From: Taudactylus pleione | Lineage: Eukaryota > Chordata > Amphibia > Anura > Myobatrachidae | Assembly: GCA_031769625.1 (NCBI GenBank) | Contig: JAUIMM010000484.1 | Location: 4,774,001-4,838,000 of the forward strand | Direction: 5' to 3' | DNA length: 64,000 bases | In this document: piece after piece, positions 34,330 to 45,480 of the stretch | Layout of the letters: each line of letters begins with the position of its first letter | Position numbering within the stretch: the stretch's first letter is position 1 | Made by a program: the position numbers and the translations under genes | The notes under the pieces: generated by a model | The model's database searches: none | The model's input: the letters and a program-made list of their open reading frames with translations, nothing else | What the model was told of the DNA's origin: nothing

Positions 34330-35478
34330 CCTGCGCACTTTCAGATTCCCGAACAATTACTGCCTCCAAATGTTTCTTGTAGCCATCCCTAAGCTTCTTG
34401 CGCCTGTCTGTTGTTAGTATCCATTGCAATTTGATGAATGTTTGCAGGATCCCTTTTCCCAATGGCAGATTTCAGCTCTCTCAGAGTATTTATGATTGGA
34501 TTGAGATCAAGTCTCATTGCTTGCCAGATTAAAACAGTCAATTTTTTCCTTTTTTAATCATTCTTTTGTGCTTTTGGATGTGTGTTTTTAAGTCTTTATC
34601 ATGCTGGAGGACCCATGTTCTTCAACCTAATCCTAGTGTTCCTACATTGGATATACATTTCGCTCTAAAATGCCCAGGTAATCCCCTAATTTCATAATTC
34701 CTTCAATACAGTGAAGGCCTCTGGTAACAGAGGCAGCAAAGCAGCCCCACAACAATATTTATCCTTCAACATGTTTAACTGTAGGTACAGTAGGTACAGT
34801 AGGGTGTTTCACAAAGGCTTCATTTTGTGGCCTCTTTTGGTTTCATCTGTCCACAGAACATTTGCTGGAAGGGTTTGTGTTTTGCCTAGGTACAGTATGT
34901 TTGGAAAAGATTTCCATTTGAAACCATCACTGTAGATTGTTCCAGGTCAGCCTTCAGCTCTTTGGATGTTTTACATGGTGTTTATCCACAGTTGGTACCA
35001 ACCTTCAAATACTTCTCTCATTGATTTTCTGCTATCCACCACATCCAGGGAGGTTGAAACAGGGATATCAAGGACTTTGAAGATGGCCTTGTACCCTTTA
35101 GAGGTCTTGTATTTGATGATAATAGCACTTGTGATGCTCTCAGACAGCTATCTTGTCTTCACCATTGAGAAAAAGTAACAGGGAAGAAAAAGAGGCCTTT
35201 TTAAAAATCAAAGCTATAATTAATTGATTAATGTGAGCACTGACAATTTTTCCCAGGAGACTCTGTTTTCTGATTTATCACACTTGAGTCTAATCTAGCT
35301 CTTTCTTTCAAATTGATTTCAATTGCTCAAAAGATTGTCAAAAATTGATCTACATTTTATAGTTTTCCCTGTATATACAGTAGTATAGAGCTGTTTCACT
35401 ACATTCATTTCTTTTCAAGCGATATTGTAAATGATGTACATAAAATATAAGGGTGCCAAAAATGTTGACCGTAACTGT
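34330..35478 (-). pseudogene. Ancient Tc1-like transposase fossil
   Basis: The minus strand starts MVKTR at 35,165, then after a stop LSESITSAIIIKYKTSKGYK and AIFKVLDIPVST, a Tc1-type N-terminal helix-turn-helix. Further along, the LQHDKDLKTHIQ-like stretch near 34,620 sits where Tc1 proteins have the second catalytic Asp, and LRELKSAIGK near 34,480 follows the Glu region. The end is RDGYKKHLEAVIV near 34,385. Many stops. The right end carries a terminal-repeat-like sequence (GGTGCCAAAAATGTTGACCG, near 35,452-35,471, then TAACTGTA). Clearly older and from a different subfamily than the Tc1 at 18.1 kb. Confidence 0.7.
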
Positions 35479-36270
35479 ATGGTTATAAACTGTATGGTTA
35501 TAAACTTACAATACAATACAAAAAATAAAAAGTACTGAATTTACATGTGATGCATCCAAAGCATCTCTAACAACCCTTCTTACATGTCCAAAAAGGGTTT
35601 TCTTGGGATATGTGATTGGTAACATCTGTCTGAACCAGGTAACTCCTAATATTTCTGCCTCTATTATAACATGACATTATACTATATATGTCTCCCTTCA
35701 GCTATTGAGTGTAAAATATAGAGCTGCACTTTGTGATATAAAAATGTGCAACAGTATGCAAATGACACTTTCTATATGTTTATATATACGGCAATCGGCA
35801 TGTTACATTTTCATACATATTTGAGTATTTTTTTGCTCCATAGATAGATGAACCCATTGTACATATTCCAAATACATGCAGGAAACATTTCTATAATATT
35901 CATTAATATATGAAGTTTTCAAATTGTAAACAATAGATAACTGTACATACTGCATGATCATCAGTCACTTATCACCTAGGCACCCATGCTACAGATGGGA
36001 CCACAGATGGTGTTGCAGCAATCTCTTGCAGGGGTGCCATTTAATGCATACAATCTGCTTATGAATATTAATCAAAGATCTCTGTAGAAATTAAATAAAA
36101 ATGCATATTAGTGGATAAATGGTGAAGCAAACAGTTTCTTGAGAGGGTGTTTTTTAATTTCATTTAGGAAATGTTATTTTTAGAAATTAATGCAAAATAC
36201 TATAAAATGCTAAAGTAAATGTCAACCAAATTGCAGTAAAACTTTGCCTATTCAGCTATGAATTTTGCTC
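35479..36270. other. Intergenic, nothing recognised
   Basis: AT-rich, no ORF or repeat recognised. Confidence 0.4.
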
Positions 36271-36275
36271 GAGAT

Positions 36276-36436
36276 TAGGAGGTAAATTTACTAAGCGACA
36301 CTTTTCAAAGTCGTTGTGTCTTTAGTGGTTTAGACCACTGGTTTCGTATTTAATATTTTTGCACCTTTAAATCCAGTGACTGAAACTACTGAAGACGTGG
36401 CGGCTTTGAAATGCACCACTTAATAAATTTACCCCT
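36276..36436. mobile_element. Short MITE (TAAATTTACTAAG type)
   Basis: The left GGTAAATTTACTAAGCGAC and the right CACTTAATAAATTTACC(CC) are inverted copies. The interior is partly palindromic (TTTCAAAG...CTTTGAAA). Non-coding. Confidence 0.6.
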
Positions 36437-36520
36437 AGGTATTTTTGCAGAATGTTCTGGCGCTAAACCTTTATGTTCATCTTCTGTTTGGCCATTCTAT
36501 GGAATGCTATAACCCACTTT

Positions 36521-36653
36521 GAGGTCTATGTACTAAACCAATCAGCAGCTGTCACTTTACAAACTGTGTTTGAAAAATGTCAGTTATGAACTGATTGGTT
36601 GGTACTTTACCTCCGTCCACTTTATCTCTCTCCAAGGCTTAGTACATAGGCCC
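36521..36653. mobile_element. Short MITE (CTATGTACTAA type)
   Basis: Ends GGTCTATGTACTAA and TTAGTACATAGGCCCC are inverted copies. The interior has CCAATCAGCAGCTG and AACTGATTGG as a further inverted pair. Confidence 0.6.
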
Positions 36654-36659
36654 CTTTAT

Positions 36660-37140
36660 TGGTAAATTAGCATTTTACAGATTGAACAGAGCTGCAAGAT
36701 AAAGGTTAATTAATTCTGCTGTTTGGTGTGATTTGGGTAATTTGGAAAAATTGTGCTCATCTATAAAACAAAGTATGCAGTCTGTTACACTTACTCCTAT
36801 GTTAAGCTTCGGGAGGTGCTCGGAAGCCCCCAGACTCTCTGACCACAGGGGGTGTGTAATGGATGATGCATATATGTGCCTGTCAGCCATCCCTGCTGCT
36901 AGCCTCTCGGTGACACCATCTGAGGGGGTGATACCCAAATAGCAGATCAGCGCTTGGATGGTGTCACCTGATGCGGCCTGTAGCCCCCTACCTACTGATA
37001 CAACTGTTTCTTTGCACATATTTACCAAGCTGATTTTGTAAGGAAATGTACTCTTCTTCGCTTTACATTTTTGTACACTATTCTTTTTTTAAATCTTAGC
37101 AAAAACTATTGAAGTTAAAGTAAAGGATTCATGCATTGTG
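36660..37140. other. Intergenic, no supported gene
   Basis: One 117-codon open frame lies on the minus strand (37,028-36,675). It has no recognisable domain, no splice or promoter context, and a composition no different from its surroundings. Confidence 0.4.
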
Positions 37141-37371
37141 TATGATAGTACTGCTTATTATGTTTAAAATAGGATGAGCAGTCTAGCCCCCCATTTCCTC
37201 TGTATTTGTGTATATTAAGTACACTTGAAGGTAGGGAGACTCAGCCTGACTAGCACCCCTCTCACCTGCCCTTTGGTGTTTTTAATTAGTATGGGTCCTT
37301 GCATTTCAAACTATACGTTGAAGCGGGCTCTATTATAGGTAAGTACTAGATAAATTGATATAATAGGGGGG

Positions 37372-37600
37372 ATTCGATTTTCGATTGTCAGCAAAGGATG
37401 CGAACCGCCGTTGCCATGGAATTTAAAAGCCAGCAACGGCAGCCCGCCTCGCACCTTTCACATGACTGGCCGAAGCCTGATTCGAATAAAAATGCTTGCT
37501 ATCCTATAAGGTAGCAAACACTGGTATACAAGATCCCACTGCCGTAAAGTGCGGAAGCTGCAGCGCTGATTCGGCCAGATATGCCCTTAATTGAATTCTA
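37372..37600. mobile_element. MITE inserted in tandem unit 1
   Basis: Ends GGGGGATTCGATT and GAATTCTACCC are inverted relatives. The second tandem unit gives the empty site (ATAATATGTCAA near 38,263), so the boundaries and a target duplication of 3-4 bp (AAT-A/G) can be read directly. Confidence 0.65.
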
Positions 37601-37792
37601 CCCAATGTGTCAAAATCAGGGATATTAGGGTCCCACCTGATGAGGTACACCATGACGTGGTAGGTGGGCACACATTTTTGGATAAACATGTGTGAATAAA
37701 CCTTATTTCTACTCCATGAAAATTGTAGAGTTTTTTTTATGAATGTTTTGTTGTTACATATCAATATTCTTAGTGCTTAGATCAGGGGTAGC

Positions 37793-37983
37793 CAACCTCT
37801 GTCCTCGAGAGCTCACATTTTCCAGTCCACCTACAGTAGCTGGTGCACAGGTGTGTTCATTACTCACTGACACATTTGAAAAGATCCACAGGTGGACCTA
37901 ATTATTTCACTTGTGATTCTGTGAGGAGGCCTGGAAAGCATGCACTGTTGGTAGCTCTCGAGGACCAGGGTTGGCTACCCCTG
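37793..37983. mobile_element. hAT-type MITE with 8-bp TSD
   Basis: Ends CAGGGGTAGCCAACC and GGTTGGCTACCCCTG are perfect inverted copies, followed inwards by CCTCGAGAGCT / AGCTCTCGAGG. The flanks GCTTAGAT and GCTTAGAG agree at 7 of 8 positions. The empty site AGTGCTTAGGGCATGC is present in the next tandem unit. A palindromic, non-coding 191-bp element. Confidence 0.9.
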
Positions 37984-38550
37984 GCTTAGAGTATGCACTT
38001 GCATTTTCTTTTTTCTGCTTAGCACCATAAGTCTCAGCATGGTAACACCTCTTATTATGTTTGAAATTAGGGTGTGCAGTATAGCCCCTCCTATTTCCCC
38101 TGGATTTGTGTATATTATGTACATTTGAAGGTAGAGACACCTTCAGCCTGACTAGCACCCCTCCCACCTGCCCTTAGAAGTTTGTAATCAGTATATGCCC
38201 TTGCATTTCAAACTATACATTGAAATGGGCTCTATTATAGGTAAGTCCTTGATAAATTGACATAATATGTCAATATTAAGGATTTTAAGTACCCACCTGA
38301 TGATGTTCACCGTGACGTGGTAGGTGGGCTACATTTTTGGCTAAACATGTGCTTAGAAACCGTATTTATACCCCATGAATTTTGTAGACTTTATTATGAT
38401 TGTTTCGATTATCAGTATTTTCAGTGCTTAGGGCATGCACCTGCATTTACTTTTTATCTGAATAGCACCATAACTCTCAGCATGGTAGCACCTCTTATTA
38501 TGTTTGAAATTAGGGTGTGCAGTCTAGCCCCCACTATTGTGTATGATAGT

Positions 38551-39087
38551 TTTACAAGGTTTTGTGTAGCAGCAAATGAAACCTATATAGTGCCTCAAAC
38601 TATTATAATAAGAATTAATTTGGGATTGAATAGCTAGCAGCTATTATATGTCATAACGATAAATATGTAAATAAAATATGCAACATAAAATGATCTCTAC
38701 AGTTCCTCTGTCAGACAGTTCTGAAATACTGTACAGATTTTACTATTTTAAAGTTTTACTTAGCAACCTGTTTGATACATGTAGCCCTAGTTACCATACA
38801 TGTGACAACCACTTGTACAGAAAAAAATAATTGTCCATTCTCTTTTGGGGAACCATGTTTTCGTCTCTTTTCTCAAGATAAATGAAATAACAAAGTTTGG
38901 ATCCCTATTACCTTATATCTTACAAGGGACTGTTTTAGAAATTAACTTGCACATCAAATAATTGTATTTTCGTATGAATTACTCACTTATGGAATGTCTA
39001 TAGTCTCACTAGATTGACATAGATTATGGAAATGGCCATTGAAAATCTAGGCAGCTCAGAGTATTTTTATAAGCCACTATTCACTAT
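38551..39087. other. Intergenic, nothing recognised
   Basis: AT-rich, no ORF of note. Confidence 0.4.
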
Positions 39088-39615
39088 GGACCTCATTCAG
39101 AGTCGATCGCTTCCTGCAAGCGATCGCTCTGAATGAGGGAGGCCACTTACTTTTTTAAGTGCTGCCTTCTGGTCGATCGCTATGCTGTGGGTTACCAGGG
39201 TGATGGTCGCGATGGTCATCACCATCGCGACCATCGGGGCTTATGACCAGACCCTAAGGTTGGGTCTGGGCTCTCGTAAGCCCCAGGGAACTTCCTGCTC
39301 TGTTTGAGCAGGAAGTTCCCCACTGACATCATCAATGATGTCAGTGGGGCCGCCCCCAAATGGCAAGCGTTCCGTCTGGAATGCCTCCGTTTGGCCGGGC
39401 ACACTCCCGGTCCGCCCAGCAAACGGGGCGAGCTGTCACTCAACATCGACAGATCGCCCTGTCTGCTACGAAACCCCTAGCGACAGAGTGCCCATCGCTA
39501 GCCGGGTCTCGCGCATGCGCACGACGGAGCCGGCTCCATCGTGCGCATGCTCTGTGGAGACCATTGACCCGCTTGCGAGCGCATCGGCGCTTGCGACCGG
39601 GTCTGAATGAGACCC
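39088..39615. mobile_element. Harbinger-like MITE, CpG-rich
   Basis: Ends GGACCTCATTCAGAG and GTCTGAATGAGACCC are inverted relatives of the GGGCCTGATTCAGA family. The interior (GCGCATGCGCACGACGGAGC; GGGGCGAGCTGTCA) matches the inverted interior of the 7.7 kb element. Contains palindromes GATGGTCATCACCATC and CTGACATCATCAATGATGTCAG. Flanks TAT/TGT are a weak 3-bp duplication. Confidence 0.7.
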
Positions 39616-39855
39616 TGTATCTCGAATACAGCTTTTGATTCCACAATACAAGGAGGATATAATAGAACCTCTGAGTGTATGGATGCTGTCAATTACATTA
39701 ATAAAGGTTATTAGAGAATTAAATTAAATAATAAGAAACAAGTAAAATGGGCACAGGGTCAGTTCAATCTGTCCTCACCCCACTTACCTTGGCCACAACT
39801 CCTATCTCTCTTTCAACTGCAGTGGGAGCTGTTTGCATGGATGGGGTAGTGGGGG

Positions 39856-41221
39856 CAGGGCTGCCATCAGAAATTGTGGGGACCAGGACTGTCAAAATGG
39901 GCAGGGCCCCCCTCAACCCACCCCTCCCCCACAACCTGCCTTCCCCCCTACAAACCCCTTCCCTCATCCCCCACAACTCCCCTTCCCCACTACCTTATTT
40001 ATACACAGTAGAAAATCTTTGTCAAAGACTGACCATTATACTGTAAATGTCTACACACACACACTGTCCCTCATACAATGCCCCAAGTGGTGGTCCCCCC
40101 TATGCAGTGCCCCTTATATTGTGCCCCCAGTAGTAGTCCACCCTATGCAGTGCCCTCAGTAGTAGTCCTCCCTATACAGTGCCCCCCAGTAGTGGTCACC
40201 CCTATGCAGTGCCCCTTATATAGTACCCGTGGCTCCAGTAGTGGTCCCCCCTTATATAGTGCCCCCCCAGCAGTGCCAGTGCCCCCAGTAGTTGTCCCCC
40301 ATTATATAATGCCCCGCCAGCAGTGCCAGAGCCCCCAGTAGTTGTCCCCATTATATAATACCCCTCCAGCAGTGCCAGTGCCCCCAGTAGTTGTCCCCCA
40401 TTATATAATGCCCCCCCAGCAGTGCCAGTGCCCCCAGGAGTTGTCCCCCATTATATAATGCCCTCCCCAGCAGTGCCAGTGCCCCAGTAGTGCCTGCCCC
40501 CAGCAGTGCCCCTTACATATATAACAACAAAGACACACACACACAGACGAAAAAAAACCACTTACCTGTATCCCCCTCCTGTGCCCGCCACCGTCTGCTC
40601 CTCCAATCTTCCGGGCCAACCCGCCCTGCAGAGGGAGCTAGACAGAAGGAAACACTGCTGGAGCCCGACTCCGGCAGTGTCTCCCTCTGTCTAACTCCCT
40701 CTGGGAGGGCTGTTACCATGGCGCACTGCCAATTCAGCTGGCAGCACTTCCGCGTCAGGTGGTATGAAAGCCACCTGACGTGGAAGCGCTGACATCTGAA
40801 CAGGCAGTGGCCAGACAGCACCGATCATGGGTGGTGCCCGAGGATGGTGCAGAGATGGAAACAAGGCTGTCTCCATCTCTGAAAAAAATTTAATTTGGTA
40901 GGTCAGGGGGGGTTTCTGTGTACTTAGAACCCCCCCTCCGTGCGCTAGTGCGGGAGGGTGCCTGGATGAGAAGTGACTTATTAGTCACTTACTCATATTA
41001 TTGTATGGCAGCAGTAGCACGGGGGGCGGGGCATGGCCAAGTCCATAGCATTGGACGTGGGCTGCTGCATCGTGATGATAGGAGTGGGCCCCCAGCTCAG
41101 CCTGTCAGTTGTCACTTCTTCCGCCATGGGCCAGGGGGATAGTGGCAGGCAGGCGGGCAGGCCCCCCAAGTACCCGCGCCCGGGACTAAAGTCCCGGCAG
41201 TCCCCTCCTGAGGCAGCCCTG
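39856..41221. mobile_element. Non-autonomous hAT-type element, 8-bp TSD
   Basis: The left end CAGGGCTGCCATCAGAAATT and right end GAGGCAGCCCTG are inverted copies. The flanks AGTGGGGG (39,848-39,855) and AGTGGGAG (41,222-41,229) agree at 7 of 8. Inside are a minisatellite (40,078-40,510), an ACTTACCTG phrase (inverted splice-donor-like, as in its relatives) and two strong hairpins: one near 40,635-40,702 (TAGACAGA...TCTGTCTA) and one near 40,742-40,791 (CGTCAGGTGG...CCACCTGACG). No transposase. Confidence 0.88.
40078..40510 (+). repeat. Minisatellite, 31-60-bp units
   Basis: Units built on CCCCCAGTAGT(G/T)GTCCCCC, TATATA(G/A)TGCCCC and CCAGCAGTGCCAGTG. The core CCCCCAGTAGT is the complement of the core of the minisatellite at 30.3-30.9 kb. 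Open frames here are repeat-derived. Confidence 0.85.
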
Positions 41222-41229
41222 AGTGGGAG

Positions 41230-42540
41230 ACATGCTATTCTCGACCTTTTAAATAGATGTTAGAAAATTTAAGATTATTTATGATCTGATTAGTAGTAAT
41301 AATATGGCCAATGTACTGCATGGATTTGCTAATTAACTTTTCAAGCCCACTTCTGTGCAGATGACATGAGAACACTGTGGGCGGGAAGTATCATGCATCA
41401 CATATTGCATGCGACACATTGCATGCATAGCGGCATTTATAAACACTGTATGCATTAATAAATATGATTAAAAATGCAAAGGGGATCTCTTCCAATTAGA
41501 GCATTCCTTTATGTTGTGAGAACTTCCAGGTTTGTGACTTGGGAGTTCTACTGTGCATGAGCGGCCATCGATCTGCGCATGTACAAGCCACATCAGGTCA
41601 GACCCCACTCAGGGGAACTCTGCATTAAGAAGCTTCTATTCGCAATGTCATATACAGATGGCGTTGAGTATCGGGAACCAGCTTGCATACCGGCACATCG
41701 CAGGCCCTTAGCATTTGTGAGGGCAGCAGTGCTGACGCACCCAGTGGATATCAGAGATACGTGCGGCGGACCACTTCTATGCATATGGGGTTTGCTGCAA
41801 GCCTCATAAAACTGCAGATTTGACCGGATTTTTTATACATCCCACCCTTTATCATAACAAAACAAGGATAGTTTCCCCATCAGTACATGAAAGGGTCAGG
41901 GCAAAAACAAAGGGGGTGCAACTACTACGGGATATCAGCAGCACTTCAAAGGGCCCTGAGGCCCCTGCTGTACTCTGAAAAGCTCTTTTCATAGAACAAC
42001 AGGGGGCCAGGCAGGCTACATCACTATCAATGAGACACTACCTTTTGCTATGGGGCTCAGCAGAGCATTGTTCTAATCCTTTGGAGAAAGTTCTTCACTC
42101 TAATGTGTAGATTAACTAAAGCTTCTAAAAATTAAAAGTGGTGGTGCTACCCATAGCAACCAATTATATTATATCTATTATTTCTAGGATGCAATAGAGA
42201 AATTAATTATATTAACATATTTAAAAAATAGACTAGATGGCCAATGAAAGTGGTAGCTAAAAAAATGAATTAAAAACAAGTGAAACCAGCATTTTAATAT
42301 AATGTATTGTATATCAATAGCAGTGTTTTTCTAAGGTGAATAATAGATCTGAAACCGTTAGGGTTTTTGAACCTATTGACGTCAGATTGCTATGCTGGGA
42401 GAGGTGCTCTCCAACTAAACCGACAGTTAATAATAACTCAATGGCTTTAATTTCAGCTTTCTAGTATGCCTAAAATCTAATTTTAACATTTTACAAAGCA
42501 TGTTGCACAGATCCTTCTCTCTAAAAGGTTTCATCATACA
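41230..42540. other. Intergenic, nothing recognised
   Basis: No credible gene. A block near 41,500-41,830 is GC-richer than its surroundings and may be an unclassified repeat. Confidence 0.35.
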
Positions 42541-42549
42541 GATATGTTC

Positions 42550-42632
42550 TCTTACATCTAGCGTCCATATGCCATGTAGCGTGCCCTACAACTCAAGCTC
42601 TGCCATGCAGCAGCTTGCTGTGTTAAGTCGCT
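42550..42632. repeat. R1 terminal fragment
   Basis: GCCATGTAGCGTGCC...CTGCCATGCAGCAGCTTGC...TTAAGTCGC follows the left part of R1 copy B (31,657-31,745). The right part of the repeat is absent; a local duplication follows. Confidence 0.5.
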
Positions 42633-42633
42633 T

Positions 42634-42848
42634 CATGGCGTATTGAGTTGCATAATTATGTACTGAGACGCTGGAAAAACTGGTGGGTGTAATACAACTT
42701 TCTGTCCAGCAGATGTCACTTTTCTTAACTGCACTGCGCATGGCGTATTGAGTTGCATAATTATGTACTGAGACACTGGAAAAACTGGTGGGTGTAATAC
42801 AACTTTCTGTCCAGCAGATGTCACTTTTCCTTAACTGCACTGCGCATG
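42634..42848 (+). repeat. 105-bp direct tandem duplication
   Basis: The segment from CATGGCGTATTGAGTTGCAT to CTTAACTGCACTGCG occurs twice back to back (from 42,634 and from 42,739). The copies differ by one substitution (GAC(G/A)CTGG) and one inserted base (TTTTC(C)TTAAC), so the duplication is recent. Confidence 0.92.
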
Positions 42849-43289
42849 CATAAAAAAGCTAATGCACTTTTTGTAGCACTGCCTGCTGATTGGCTGACTG
42901 AACTTGTCAGCATGTTCATCATGGATCGAGAGCTTTAATTGAGTGTGTAATAAAGAATTAAATAATTAGTTGTGCGAGTCCTGTATTTTGTAAAATATTT
43001 TAAATATTTTCTTTATACTGATAGTAGGGATGTCAGCTGCCAATTACTGTCAAGACACGCAAGATGCCGGGATAGGCAGGCTGGAATGTATAACCTCACA
43101 GAAATGGATAAATGGATAATACAGTAAGAACCCTTATTTTACATTATCAACCCAAAGGGTCCAAGGGCATTGAGCAATATTATTTTCTAATCAATATTAT
43201 TTTATCTACAACACAATGCATATATACTGTATAAGTTTTGTTTTAGTTTTGCAATACATGGCACTGGTAATTTAGCAGACAGCATCAGT

Positions 43290-43368
43290 GCTTCCATGGT
43301 TTGGTGGTGAAGGTGAATATTTCACATACAATACTGTAGCCGTTACCTGGGGTTCAAGTCCTATTAAG
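43290..43368 (+). repeat. tRNA-like sequence 1
   Basis: TTTGGTGGTGAAGGTG sits in the place of an A box. GGGGTTCAAGTCC is a good B box (consensus GGTTCRANTCC) about 45 bp downstream. The flanking CCATGG/ATTAAGG does not form a clean acceptor stem. A tRNA-derived SINE head or pseudogene, not a functional tRNA. Confidence 0.55.
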
Positions 43369-43971
43369 GATTAGGGCACTGAGTAATGTGAGTTTGTAAC
43401 CAATATTATTTTATCTGCAAGCAGTATATATTTTTAACATTTTAGTTTTGCATGTGTAACATTTGGAAACAAGACAAATTCAAACTTCATGCAATGCCAC
43501 AGAGAGTGTAAATTTTGTATGTGTAAAGACGCACATTTAGTTTTCTATGAAACCAGATGAATTCATGGTGACCATTGTCAGGGTACTGTGCTTAACTCAC
43601 TGCACACTGTACCTTCACACCATACCCCCAGCCTTCATTCCTATGCTATGCCAATGGAAATGGGTTTGCCGCTAACTGCTACAGACATTGGCTGCTCAAC
43701 ATGACGCTAATTAGTGTACGTCAATGTGGCGTGTAAGATGTACTGTCAGCTTTCATTGAAACCAGATTATATCATGGTAACCATTGTAAGGGAACTGTAC
43801 TTAACTCACTAAACACTGTACCTTCACACCATACCACCAGCCTTCATTCCTATTCCATGCCAACTGACATAGCTTTGCGGCTAACTGCTACAGACATTGC
43901 AGCTAGCAGCCCGCTCAACATGATGCTAAACGGGGCACATCAGTGTGATGGCATTAAAAAACTTGTCAGTA

Positions 43972-44040
43972 GCCTCCATGGATTAGTGGTGAACATCTTT
44001 GCTTATCACAGCCATCACCTGGGCTTCAACTCCCATTAAG
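43972..44040 (+). repeat. tRNA-like sequence 2
   Basis: ATTAGTGGTGAACATC matches an A box of tRNA-Asp/Glu type. CTTATCACAGCCATCAC occupies the anticodon region. CTGGGCTTCAACTCCC stands for the B box with one or two changes. Same derivation as sequence 1. Confidence 0.55.
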
Positions 44041-44645
44041 GCTGGGGACATTGAGCAATGTGATTTTGTAATCATTAATATTTTTTCTACAGTACAGTAT
44101 ATTTATTTTTTTAAATACTATAGCTCCACAGAATCCCCCAGCCTTCTTACTGTACAGTACAGTATACCTGCAATAACACAGAAATGACTTTGCCGCTAAC
44201 CACTACAGACATTGCCGCTAACAGCTTGCTCAACTTACTGCTAGTAACTGTAGTACAGTAGCTTGCCCAACATGATGCAAATTGGTACACATAATGTAAC
44301 TGTGGTGGTGTGAAGACACACTCACAGCTTTCAATAAAACAAAGTGAATTCTTGTTAACCACTATTAGGCTACTTTGTCTTACCTCCACCCTTTATGTCT
44401 ATGCAATGACACAGAGATGGCTTTGTTGCACCTTCAGTGTGGCCTAAAATTATGGGCTCTTCCTTTTGGGACTTACAGTTCCACCTGGCTGTCAATTTAG
44501 GAGCAAAAGAATAAAACAAAAACTTTCTTTCAGTGTGGGGCATATTTACTAAAGTGCCAGTTTTTAGAAGTGGAGATGTTGCCTATAGCAACCAATGGTT
44601 GTGTCTCCTTGCACCCATATTCACCATATGATACAGTAATAAAGC

Positions 44646-44882
44646 AAGGAGCACACACACACACACACACACACATACACACACTGATCATTGATGCACT
44701 ACATGTAAGTCACACCTTTAATATACGGATCATGATGCTATCCACGGGTGTACTATATGTCGCAGTTTTAGTATACTGATACTGTAATTGACCCTATACT
44801 CTGGGTGCACTACATGTCGCACCTTTAATATACCGATCATGATGCTATCCACTGGGTGCTCTAAGTGTCACACCTTCAGTGT
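44646..44882 (+). repeat. (CA)n plus about 60-70-bp tandem units
   Basis: A (CA)n run (about 44,650-44,684) is followed by three to four units of GTGCACTACATGTCGCACC / TTTAATATACCGATCATGAT / GCTATCCAC, decaying rightwards. Confidence 0.75.
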
Positions 44883-44944
44883 TGCCTAAAGTGATGGGCT
44901 TTTCATGCTGGGATTAATAAAATGAGGTGCTATTTTTCAGATGT

Positions 44945-45045
44945 TAAAAAATGTATCTAGCACTTGTCTTTAATGGTGATCAAACCCCAGTTCGACAATG
45001 TGTTAAGTATTGATCATACCAGTAGCCCAAGGAAGCCACTGTAAT
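44945..45045 (-). repeat. tRNA-like sequence 3
   Basis: On the minus strand TGGGCTACTGGTATGATC is A-box-like, and CTGGGGTTTGATCACC is B-box-like about 30 bp on. Opposite orientation to sequences 1 and 2. Confidence 0.4.
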
Positions 45046-45239
45046 ATGGAACTGCACACATGCAGTGACATAGTAAAGTCACTGATTATAGTGAATATTT
45101 TTTTTTATTTTGGATGACTGTCACTGTTAGACTGCAGTATATAGCAGCATTTATTTATTTTATATTTATTGAAGACTGATTGTGCAACATTGCCACTCCA
45201 ATATTCTGCTGTACTGTACTGTACTTCTACAATATGACT

Positions 45240-45480
45240 TTATAGCATCTTCTTCCATGGGCACTGGCAGCTGATCTAATTGCACTGTCCAGTACGTGAT
45301 TGGCCTGCCTGTAAGGATTTGCTACATATACTGTACTGTCATCTCCATCCACTGCTATTGTATTCAGATCTGTACTCAGTAGAGCACTGGCCACCCAGTA
45401 GTGAAGCTGTGTATTGCATACCGTGGATACTATCACGTCCGGACTGCGCCTCACCGTGCCTCCCTGCAGTATTTCATGCT
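45240..45480. repeat. Diverged R1 copy C
   Basis: GTGATTGGCCTGCCTGTAAGG, CCACTGCTATTGTATTCAG and CTGGCCACCCAGTAG follow the order of R1 copies A and B, with clear divergence. Non-coding. Confidence 0.55.

Larger units (their letters stand above)
37147..38550 (+). repeat. Tandem repeat, about 445-bp unit, 2-plus copies
   Basis: CTTATTATGTTTRAAATWRG, CTGACTAGCACCCCT, CATTTCAAACTATAC and GTGACGTGGTAGGTGGG recur in order. Unit 2 (about 38,032-38,474) and the start of unit 3 (38,475 onwards) are uninterrupted. Unit 1 (37,147-38,031) is longer only because two MITEs are inserted in it. The gene-like open frames come from the repeat. Confidence 0.85.
43100..44460 (+). repeat. Degenerate tandem array with tRNA-like units
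   Basis: Long-period repeat: GAAACCAGAT..TCATGGTRACCATTG, CACTGTACCTTCACACCATAC, GCTAACTGCTACAGACATTG and CATTGAGCAATGTGATTTTG recur several times between 43.1 and 44.4 kb. Two plus-strand tRNA-like segments lie within it (43,290-43,368 and 43,972-44,040). It is not coding; no open frame is conserved between units. Confidence 0.65.

Noticed and set aside
36675..37028. 117-codon minus-strand frame as a host gene
   Set aside because: No recognisable domain, no splice or promoter context, and composition like the surrounding non-coding DNA.
37147..38550. CRISPR-like array
   Set aside because: Repeat units are about 445 bp without regular spacers; the window is eukaryotic.
39747..40341. Proline-rich open frames near 40 kb
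   Set aside because: Generated by the CCCCCAGTAGT minisatellite and C-rich subterminal sequence of a non-autonomous transposon.
43290..44040. Functional tRNA genes
   Set aside because: A/B-box words are present but acceptor and anticodon stems do not pair cleanly and there is no terminator-like T run in place.
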